This document shows, in pieces, positions 53,160 through 62,191 of a DNA stretch of 64,000 nt. The position numbers and the translations under genes were made by a program. Each line of letters begins with the position of its first letter. Positions within the stretch are counted from its first letter, which is position 1. The notes beneath the pieces are model-generated. The model did not search any database. It saw only the letters and a program-made list of their open reading frames with translations, and had not been told where the DNA came from. The stretch comes from Fragilaria crotonensis (lineage: Eukaryota; Bacillariophyta; Fragilariophyceae; Fragilariales; Fragilariaceae): the NCBI GenBank assembly GCA_022925895.1, contig JAKSYS010000195.1, positions 26,591 through 90,590 on the forward strand. The letters run 5' to 3'.

Positions 53160-53966
53160 CCGTACAGTATGCGCAAGTCCTTGGAGCTCAAAAAGCAAGT
53201 TGTGCTCATAGCCAAGACTTGGTTCGTGATAACAATCGAACACCGGCGTTCAAAGTTCGTATCGATATGTCGGCCCAGCAAGAGCATTACCACAACGTTG
53301 CTGCAAAATGCGTCTTTCTGGCCTCACGCACCGCCTCCAAGGCGTTCTCAAGACCATGGCTGATATCAACTGGGCTACATTCGACAGGGGAGGCGAGGAG
53401 ACATGTGCGCCTGATTCAAATGGAATATGTTCGTCACTTCCCTTCCGTCCGAGGACTTGTTCCTGGGTGTACCACTCTACAATAATTCGCCTGAAACGGA
53501 TTGCTGAGATGGCGACCCAGCAACTCTTGCAGGACGCCTATCATCTCAAGACGGCAATGTTGGAGCTGCAACACGTTGCCCTTAGGGGCCCGCCTTATAC
53601 ACCAAATGGTGACCAATAAGTTTAAACGCATCGAAACGTTGCTCAAGCTTGTTGGTAAACCAAATAAAATGTTGTGTTCCGAGACCAATGGCCCGGCTGA
53701 TCGGCACTTGACCTACAAACCATGATGAATCTCAAGGGGCTCAAACGCACCCAAGTTGCCGTCATGTTGGAACAAATAGGGCTAGATCAGCAGACCTCAC
53801 TCCGCGCAGTACCACGGCAGGAGTCAGATTTCAAGATTTGGTCGCGGAGCACATGCGTGAAATTTGCCAACACAGTACCGACAAAGCGGCCAAGGTGACG
53901 AATGATTTGAGTCGAATGCGCGAAAGGTCGATGACTATCGACATCAATTACGATAGTGTGAGCCAA
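53160..53966 (+). pseudogene. K-family gene remnant (K6), C-terminal half
   Basis: Broken frames encode parts equivalent to the late K segments: ARLIHQMVTNKFKRIETLLKL, NKMLCSETNGPADRHLTY, then VMLEQIGLDQQTSLRA-like sequence and AEHMREICQHSTDKAAKVTND before the C-terminus. The part from 53170 to 53600 (PLRPRTCSWVYHSTIIR and QQLLQDAYHLKTAMLELQHV) is not seen in other copies and may be another K segment. It converges on ANK H. Confidence 0.5.
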
Positions 53967-54401
53967 GTTTATAAATCCTCAAGTCGGAATAGAAGACGAT
54001 CAACGATCTTGAGAGTCCATTGACACTCTGTTTCACACAACTGAATATTTTTATTCAAATATCTAGAATCGCAAGCCCCACTAACAAACCCAGTCTGCCT
54101 GCGGCAGGAATCCAAGTGCATTATTCATGAGTGTTTGTTGTGTTTTTCAAAAGAAACTGATGGCAACCCTTGTAACGTCTCGTTCATGCTTTACATAGTT
54201 CGTGTAGGGGGCATGCCGTCAGGATGAAGAAATCCAGCCATCGCTCACTACCAATTCGGGAAAGCCAGCAGCAGCCGGACACGACTCGAACGACCATACA
54301 CGAATGACGATGGGAGATCACATATCAGTTTTCTCCTCAGGCATCAGCCCTATACACGAATGACGATCAGCCAAGGGCTACTTTGGCAACTCATCCTGTC
54401 A
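53967..54401. other. Spacer between K6 and ANK H, with the shared 3' block
   Basis: It contains ATCTAGAATCGCAAGCCCCAC, AAGAAACTGATGGCAACCC, GAAATCCAGCCATCGCTCAC (54228) and two copies of ACACGAATGACGAT (54297 and 54356). No gene was found. Confidence 0.45.
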
Positions 54402-56599
54402 TCAGTCTGATAAACGACGCCGCTTTCTTTCTCTACTGTTCAATTCTTCACCTCGCCAAAGCACCTTTGCTTCCCACTCGCGACGCAGACTAAATTTGGA
54501 CTGCTCCTCAAGACGGCTTGCGATTTCAACCAATTCGCATTTGCGAGCAATGTCCAACGCTGTCGATCCTGCTTTATTCCGAACGCTCACATCCACGCTG
54601 CTGTCTTCCAAAAGCTCAAAAACGACATCCAACCGGCCCCTCAGGATCGCCCACATAAGGACTGTGTTGCCATGGGCACCCTGTACATTCACATCCAATT
54701 CGCAATGCTTCAACAACTCGAGAACAATTTCCCTTCGATCATCAACACTCGCCAAGTAAAAGGCTGTGCGACCTTTTTTGTCGCGGAGATTCACATCGAT
54801 CCCCTCTTTTTCCAACATTTTCCTAACAATAAGTAAAGCACGCTTCATATCACTCCACCTGTGTTCCATGGAGCATGCAAGGAAGAGTGGTGTGCGGCCT
54901 TGATTATCTTGGGCATTCACATCCACCTCCTTGCGTTTCAGCACCTCGCAAACAATGTCCAATTTTTTTTTGTAGCTTGCAATGGCGAGTGGTGTGCGGC
55001 CGCGATTGTCGTGAGCATTCACATCCACCTCCTTGTGCTTCAACAGCGCGCGAACAATTACCAAGTAGCCATCTTCAGTTGCACTGATGAGTGGTGTACA
55101 TCCATCTTTATCCTGGGCATTCACATTCACCTCTTTGCGCCGCAACAACAAGCGAACAATTCCCTTTCTTTCCCTTGAGCATGCAACGAGGAGTGGTGTT
55201 TTGTCATCCTTATCTTGGGCGTTCACATCCACCGCATGATGTTGCAACAACGCGCGAACGATTCTCAGGCGTCCTTCGACACATGCAATCATAAGTGGAG
55301 TGCGGCCACGCTTATCTCTGATATTCACAGCCACATCTGTGTGCTCCAACAACGCGCTAACAATTGCCACATGTCCCTCGCCGCTTGCGATGCCGAGTGG
55401 TGTGTCGGCATACTTTTCTTGGGCATTCACACTTACCTCGTTGTGCTTCAACAACTCGCAAACAATGCCCAAAGCTCCCTTTTGGCATGCAAATATGAGT
55501 GGTGTACTGCCACTGTTATCGTGGGCATTTACTTCCACATCTGTGCGTTTTAACAACTCGCAAACAATCCGCAAATGTCCGTACATACATGCAAGAATGA
55601 GAGCTGTGTGACCGCTTGTACTTCTGATATTCACATCCAACTTCTTGTGTTGTAACAACTCGCGAACAATCGCAACATGGCCAGAAATGGTTGCACTACT
55701 GAGTGCTGTTATATTGTGTTCATCTCTAACATTCGCATCCAACTCCTTGTGTTTCAATAACTCGCAAACGATTCCAACATGTCCATTTTGACTTGCAGCC
55801 CTAAGTGCTGTTCGGCCATCCTTATTTTGGGCATTCACATCCACCTCATCAAGCTTCAACAACTCACAAGCAATTTCCAAATGTCCAAGGTCGCTTGCAA
55901 TGATGAGTGGTGTTTGGCCGCTGTTACATCGGGCGTTCACATCCACATCGCTGCGTTTCAACAACTCGCAAACAATCCCAAAATGTCCGCATTCGGTTGC
56001 AATGATGAGTGCTGTTTGACCACTTACATCTCCGATCTTCAAGTCGACCTCCTTGTGCTTCAACAACTCGCAAACAATTGGCAGATGGTCATACACGCAT
56101 GCCATCATGAGTGCTGTGTTACCGAGTACGCTGCTTCCATTCACCTCCATCACCTCCTTGTGTTTCAACAACTCGCAAACAATCTCCAAATGTTCGTATA
56201 TGCATGCAATAATGAGTGCTGTGTGACCAGTTACATCTCCGATTTTTAAATCAACCTCTTTGTGCTTTAACAACTCGCAAGCGATTGGCAGATGGCCATA
56301 CAAGCATGCCATCATGAGTGCTGTATATCCGTCTACACTGCTGCGGACATTCACCACTTGGATCACCTCTTTTTTTCTGCAATAACTCGCAAAACCATTT
56401 CCAAGTCGCCAAGTCCACTTGCAATATAAAGACATGTCCAACTATTGCGATCACGTGGATCCCAGTTTTTCACATCAGCATCTTGTAGAATTTGCCGGTG
56501 GGCATCAAGATCAGCGGAGGAATAGGTGGGTGCATGTTCGAGCGAATTGATCTTGTTCCAGAACCTCCTTTCCCGTTCAGAGAAATCCAAAGATGCCAT
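54402..56599 (-). pseudogene. Ankyrin-repeat gene H, longest member, frameshifted near its 5' end
   Basis: The gene starts at the ATG at 56599 (MASLDFSERERRFWNKI) with the normal cap. The frame breaks near 56390-56400 through two single-base gains in homopolymers (AAAA where C' has AAA; seven T where C' has five plus CC), then stays open to 54402. It has about 18 repeats, the most in the window: the first pair (KEVIQVVNVRSSVDG / KEVDLKIGDVTG) is followed by a second similar pair (KEVMEVNGSSVLG / KEVDLKIGDVSG), a likely two-repeat duplication. The cap and RERKRRRLSD are present. If the frameshifts are assembly errors it is a functional gene of ~730 residues. Confidence 0.88.
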
Positions 56600-57319
56600 T
56601 GTGCTGTTGGCGGGATGGGTACTAGACGGTCTTATACTCAATGGTATGCGAATGACGGGTTTGATGAGAATCAAGAGAACCTGTGCATGCGAGATGTGCT
56701 TTGCTCGATGTAAATGTTCTTATTAGCTGTAGTCGTGCTTGTACTCTCGACTCTCTACTACTAGTAGTACTGGTAGCATAGTAGAAGATGAAAGATGCTG
56801 GTTTTTGGAAGCACTTTGCTGCTTGCCGGAATCAGAATCTGGTTGAACTGAAACCCTGTTTATCATTTTCTAGAGTTTTTAAGAACAAGAGAACAAAAGC
56901 TCTCACATATAATGACTCTTTTTCAGGTTTCAATGGATTTCATCTTAATTATTCTGAGAACGCATTCACATCCTACTGTACCGGTACAACAGTATCCTCC
57001 AAGGGACTGTCCTAGGTGTTCTACTGTACTGTCGTCCATGTCACGAATTATTAACATTTTACAAAAAAGGTTTCATTCTTCCCCACGAATATTGGCGCCC
57101 AAGATGGCAAGAGAGCAACGAAGACAATAACATCACTTGTGTGGTGTCAGGCGTCTCAGGCTTCAGCAAACACACACACAACAGAGGGGAACATCTTAAC
57201 AATTTATGGCTGTCAGTGGTGTCAACAGATGTATGCGACAGCGAGCAATCAGAAAGTGACGACATGTTCACAAAATTCAACAACAACAATATCAAATCGT
57301 CCACAGTTTGAGACAGGGA
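56600..57319. promoter_or_regulatory. Divergent region between ANK H and K7
   Basis: It shares blocks with C and C' upstream regions: TCTTATACTCAATGGTATGC (56632), GTTTATCATTTTCTAG (56858) and GGCGTCTCAGGCTTCAGC (57149). It is a possible bidirectional promoter or K-gene 5' sequence. No intact gene was found. Confidence 0.4.
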
Positions 57320-58267
57320 ATAAAAAGGGAAACAAGACTTTTGAGTGCGAAGAGGGTTACTCTGGAAAATGAGTGCGTCTTATTGTCGTTATGTATGATC
57401 AAGACTGCATCAGCTTCTTTCAAATCCATGAATGAGAGGCTGTCCAGTATTGACGACAGTCTTTCAAAAGTTGTGAGTGATTCCGAAACCAGCAGAGTGT
57501 ATCCACATACGGGCTTTGTGTGACAGTCTGAAGCAGTATTATCACAGATGAGGAAGGCAGCGGCGATCCTATCCGCCACCTTTGTCTCCATATCCTCTTT
57601 TTTCAAATACCTCTCTTGGGGTATCCGACAGCCCCAGCACTCCGGTCCTGGCTAGATATTCGATTTGGAATCTGCTGATCGGATCCTGGAGACGCGTCGA
57701 AGTCATGGGACATTGAAAAGCAAGAAGTGTCCTACCAGGCAATGTTTCGGAACGAAGGCGAGGAAAGGGAGCGGGTACTTTCGGGACTTCAAAACTATAG
57801 TGTTGGCTTTGGAGGATCCGCGCCAAGTTACACGCGCAAGTCCGAATCCCGTTGAACGGAAAGGATGGGAGAATTGGGGCAACTTTGAGCCATGTACACC
57901 AAAATGGTTACAAAATACTTTTAACTCATCGAAACCTTATTCAAGCTTGTTGGAACACCAAATACAATGTTCATTGACGTGTTCCGAGTCAAGTGTCCCG
58001 GCGGATTGGCTCTCGACCTACCACCCGTGATGAACCTCAAGGGACTCAAACGCAACGAACAGGCCGTCATGTTGGAAAAGATTGGGCTGGACCCGCAGAC
58101 CGCACTCCGCGCTCCGCGGTGCCATGGCAGGCGTCACATCGGAAGATTTGGTTGCGGAGCGCATGCAAGAAATTCGCCAACGCAGCACCGACGCTGCGGC
58201 CAAGGTGACGAACGATTTGAGTCAAATGCGCCAAAAGGTCGATGACTTTCGAAAAGCGTTCCGATAG
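57320..58267 (+). pseudogene. K-family gene (K7), good C-terminus
   Basis: The N-terminal part (57308-57523) has SAKRVTLENECVLLSL and SFKSMNERLSSIDDSLSKVV, matching K4. The middle is shortened. The C-terminal part gives NEQAVMLEKIGLDPQTALRA and, in another frame, GVTSEDLVAERMQEIRQRST, DAAAKVTNDLSQMRQKVDDF and RKAFR before the stop at 58265-58267. This heptad-like end is the best-preserved piece of the family and looks like a coiled coil. A duplicated GCTCCGCG near 58110 causes one frame break. It converges on ANK I. Confidence 0.6.
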
Positions 58268-58677
58268 TGTGAGACAAATATACGAATCCATAAACGGAAT
58301 TCAATACGACCAACAGTCTTGAGAGTACACTAAAAATACGATTATAAATGTATTGAACGTGCACGTATATGGATCTAGAATCGCAAGCCCCGATCACGAA
58401 CACTGTTGGCCTGCGGCTCGTTGCCCATTGATCTATTCATGTATGTTTGTTGTGTCAACAGAAACTGATGGCAGTCCTTGAATCATCTCGATGCTCGTTT
58501 GCATATGGCATAATTAGGCGTGCGCCTGTCAGAATGGTCAAATCCAGCCATCGCTCATCACTAATTAGTAATTCGGGAATACTGGCACCCGATAATAGTC
58601 GAAGAACCATACATGAATGACGATGGAACATCACTTTCCGCCTGGAGCACCACCCAAGGGCAACTTTTGGTAATTCA
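58268..58677. other. Spacer between K7 and ANK I, with the shared 3' block
   Basis: It contains ATCTAGAATCGCAAGCCCCG, CAAATCCAGCCATCGCTCATC (58539) and CATGAATGACGATGGAACATC. No gene was found. Confidence 0.45.
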
Positions 58678-60313
58678 TTAGTCTGATAAACGACGCCGCT
58701 TTCTTTCTCTGTTGTTCAATTCCTCATCTCGCCGAAGCACCTTTGCTTCCCACTCGCGACGCTGACAAACTTTGGAATGTTTCTCAAGACAGCTTGCGAT
58801 TTCAAACAACTCGCATTTGCGAGCAATGTCCAATGCCGTCGATCCTGCCTTATTCCTAAGATTAACGTCCACCTTGCCGTTTTCCAAAAGCTCACAAACC
58901 ACATCTAACCGGCCCCTAAGGGTCGCCCAGATAAGGGCTGTGTTCCCTTGAGGACCTTGAATATTCACGTCCACCTTGTCGTGCTTCAACAACTCGAGAA
59001 CGATTTCCCATCGGTTATGTACACTCGACACGTACAATGCTGTGCGAGCTTGTTTGTCTCCGAGGTTCACATCACCCTCCTTGCGTTTCAACAGCGCGCG
59101 AACAATTGCCAAATAGCCATTTTTACTTGCAATGATAAGTGGCGTACAGCCATCTTTATCTTGAGCATTCACATTCACCTCTTTGCGTCCCAACAGCAAG
59201 CGAACAATTCCCTTTCTTTTCTTTGAGCATGCAACGAGGAGTGGTGTTCTGTCATCCTTATCTTGGGCGTTCACATCCACCTCAAGATGCTGCAACAACG
59301 CGGGAACAATATTCAGGCGTCCTTCGACGCATGCAATCATAAGTGGTGTGCGGCCATTTACCTCTGATATTCACATCCATATCTTTGTGCTGCAACAATG
59401 CGCTAACAATTGCCAAATGTCCACCGCCGCTTGCAATGAAGAGTGCTGTTTTAACGCTTGCATCTCCGATATTAACATTCACCCTCTTGTGTTTTAATAA
59501 CTCGCAAACAATCCCTACATGTCCCACTTTCGCTTGTAGCGATGAGCGCTGTTTCACCGCATGCAGATCCCATATTGACATCCACCTCCTTGTGCTTCAA
59601 CAACTCGCAAACAACTTCAAAATGACCAAGGACGATTGCAGCCTTTAGTGGTGTTCGGTCGTACTTATCCTTGGCATTCACATCCACCTCCTTGCGTTTC
59701 AGCAACGCGCAAACGATGTCCAAACTTCCTGAGCATGCGCCGATGAGTGGTGTACACCCGGCAGAATTTTTTACATTCACATTGACCTCTTCGTGCTTCA
59801 TCAATTCACAAACAACTGGTAAACGCTTATAAAGGCATGCCATCATGAGTGCTGTGTTACCGTCTGCACTGCTTCCGTTCACCTCCATCACCTCCTTGTG
59901 TTTCAACAACTTGCAAACAATCCCCATATGTCCGTACATGCATGCAATAATGAGTGCTGTGTGACCTCTTGCATTTCCGATATTCAAATCAACCTCCTTG
60001 CGCTTCAATAACTCGCAAACAACTGGTAAATGGTCATGAATGCACGCCATCATGAGTGCTGTGCACTGCTGTGGACATTCACCTCCATCACCTTCTTGTG
60101 TTGCAACAACTCGCGAACCATTTCCAAATCACCGAGTCCGCTTGCAATATAAAGACATGTCCAACTATTACGGTCACGTGGATCCCAGTTCTTCATATCA
60201 GCCTCGTGTAGAATTGCACGACAATCATGGAATGAATCGCTGGGTGCATGTTTGAGCGACTTGATCTTGTTCCAGAGCCTCCTTTCCTGTTCAGAGGTAT
60301 GCAAAGATGACAT
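58678..60313 (-). pseudogene. Ankyrin-repeat gene I, multiply frameshifted
   Basis: It starts at the ATG at 60313 (MSSLHTSEQERRLWNKI) with the cap NWDPRDRNSWTCLYIASG. Four successive frames follow, with breaks near 60055-60065 (deletion of about 10 bp after GTGCTGTG), 59530 and 59355 (GGCCATTTACCTCTG where relatives have GGCCATGCTTATCTCTG). About 12-13 repeats remain. Several inner repeats are missing between KEGDVNLGDKQ and the preceding one, consistent with unequal recombination. The C-terminal cap (VDVNLRNKAGSTALDIARK) and RERKRRRLSD are intact. It has the most breaks of any ANK gene here, so it is probably a true pseudogene. Confidence 0.85.
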
Positions 60314-60661
60314 GTCTCTATTGGCACTTTACTTGCTAGAGTAGGGCTTATACCCAATGATATTACGCAAAGGACGGATTGTGTGTTAACGATGGACCTG
60401 TGTGTGTCATGCGCTTGATGTGTATTTTTCTGTATGATACATATAATACATGATACATGAAGGATGCGCGTCTCCTCTCTCCAGTCTCCAGTCTCCAGTC
60501 TCTAGCAAAGCACCCGCGGGAATCAGAATCCCGTTTTGATGACAAAACGAGCAAAAGCTCACGAAACTGATGACATTTTGATTTCAAAGCATATATTTTT
60601 TCAGTTTTCAATTCTGATTCCGCATTTCATCAAGCAGTATTCACGCAGAGTACAGTACTCG
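60314..60661. other. Upstream region of ANK I; no gene seen
   Basis: It contains CTCCAGTCTCCAGTCTCC (a 7-bp repeat related to the array at 60662) near 60478-60502 and an ATACATATAATACATGATACATG stretch. No gene was found. Confidence 0.4.
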
Positions 60662-60788
60662 CCAGTCCCCAGTCCCCAGTCCCCAGTCCCCAGTCCCCAG
60701 TCCCCAGTCCCCAGTCCCCAGTCCCCAGTCCCCAGTCCCCAGTCCCCAGTCCCCAGTCCCCAGTCCCCAGTCCCCAGTCCCCAGTCCC
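60662..60788. repeat. 7-bp tandem repeat (CCAGTCC)n, about 18 copies
   Basis: Perfect or near-perfect heptamers over 127 bp. Because 7 x 3 = 21 keeps all frames free of stops, several long but meaningless open frames cross it. Related copies with T for C (CCAGTCT) lie at 60478-60502, suggesting an older seed of the array. Confidence 0.95.
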
Positions 60789-60879
60789 ACAAGAAGAAAA
60801 TTGACGACATGCTTTTTCTTGTACTGTACGAGGTACATGTAACTCATACCCAGAGAGCCGCGGCCACATATCATACCTG

Positions 60880-61880
60880 ACAGTCTGGCCATCCGCAGCA
60901 ACATTATCACAGACGAGGAAGAATCCATCAGTGGCGATCGGCATGCGCTTACCAGCACCTTACTACGTCTTCCATTGGAGACCCCTACCAATGCCGCCAT
61001 GTCCCCACCTCCTTCTAATCACAAATACCTTTCTAGGGGTATCCGACAGCTCCACCACTCCGATCCTGGCTAGATATTCGATTTGGAATCTGCTGATCAG
61101 ACCTTCGAGAAGATACAAAATCCTTGTCGCTAGGAATTGGACATTGACAAAGAATAAGAGCCCTACGAGTCAATGTTCCTGAACGCTCCTATTGAAACCA
61201 CCTGGGAATTGGAAGATCCGCACCAAATCACACAAGTCTAAGGGAACGATCAAGGCAAATTTGAATGAAACCGGTCGTCATCAAGATCGTGACATGAGTC
61301 GTGCTGCCTCTGAACCGGTCGATACATTTTCTCGCTCGCGGTATTTTTGTGGCTCGCCTATAGTATAGTACACAACATCCAGCACTCCCCGCGACGATGA
61401 AGAGTATTTGGAAAGGTTCCACATTTCAAATATTCGCGAAGGACGAACGACAAAATCAGCCAAGGCACTGACGAGTTCTTTCAGATAAAAATGCATGATC
61501 TTCCCATCGGACTGAGTTGGACCTGAGGATCTTGCGATTGTTATATCTCACATCACATGATCATGGCAATGACAACCATAGTTGTTCTGCAACCGAAGAG
61601 ACTGCACAATACTTTGACTTCGACATGGGGGCGACGGCAGAAGAGCTGACTGCAATATAACGTGAGGTTCGTTGGAACAAAATGGGCTCGACCCGCCGAC
61701 TGCGGGAGTCACATCGGAAGAGTTGGTCGCGAAGCGAATGCAAGACATTCTCCAACGCAGTACCGATGAAGCTGCCAAGGTGAACAACGATCTGAGTCAA
61801 ATGCGCCAAAAGGTCAATGACCTTCAAAAAGCATTCCGGATGTTTGGGCCAAGTATACAAATCATTAACTCGGAATGAAA
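60880..61880 (+). pseudogene. K-family gene remnant (K8)
   Basis: Near 60900-61060 are pieces equivalent to the DEDSGD/HQHLTT-like segment of K4, and TPILARYSIW lies near 61050. Near 61510-61640 are WTRILRLLYLTSHDHGNDN-like pieces in broken frames. The C-terminal end (61672-61878) encodes NGLDPPTAGVTSEELVAKRM, QDILQRSTDEAAKVNNDLSQ and MRQKVNDLQKAFR, an intact coiled-coil-like end. It converges on ANK J. Confidence 0.55.
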
Positions 61881-62191
61881 AACGATCAACAGCATTGAGA
61901 GCACAAGCCCCGCTAACGAACACAGCCCACCTGCAACGAGTTTGTCCATATAGCTCTTTTTATGCATGTTTGTTGTAAGAAACTAACGGCAATCATTATA
62001 ACATCTCGTTACTACTCGCATCATACGTGAAGCGGGCATGCAAATCAGGATGGTCAAATCCAGCCATCGCTCATCATCAATTCGAAAATACAGGCACCCA
62101 TGTGAGTCGACGGATATACTTGAATGACGATAGAAAATCACCGTACCCCTTTGTCCATCATCCACGCCAATCTTCGGCAATCGATCTTTCA
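61881..62191. other. Spacer between K8 and ANK J, with the shared 3' block
   Basis: It contains CATATAGCTCTTTTTATGCATG (61947), which is the exact sequence fused to the 5' end of ANK gene A at 3123, and CAAATCCAGCCATCGCTCATC (62056). It therefore shows what the A-B spacer looked like before the deletion that truncated A. Confidence 0.55.

Noticed and set aside
60662-60788. Telomere-like repeat
   Set aside because: CCAGTCC is not a CCCTAA-type telomere unit and lies inside the array.
60601-61000. Open frames with GTGDWGL repeats
   Set aside because: They are translations of the 7-bp tandem repeat; 21-bp periodicity removes stops in every frame.
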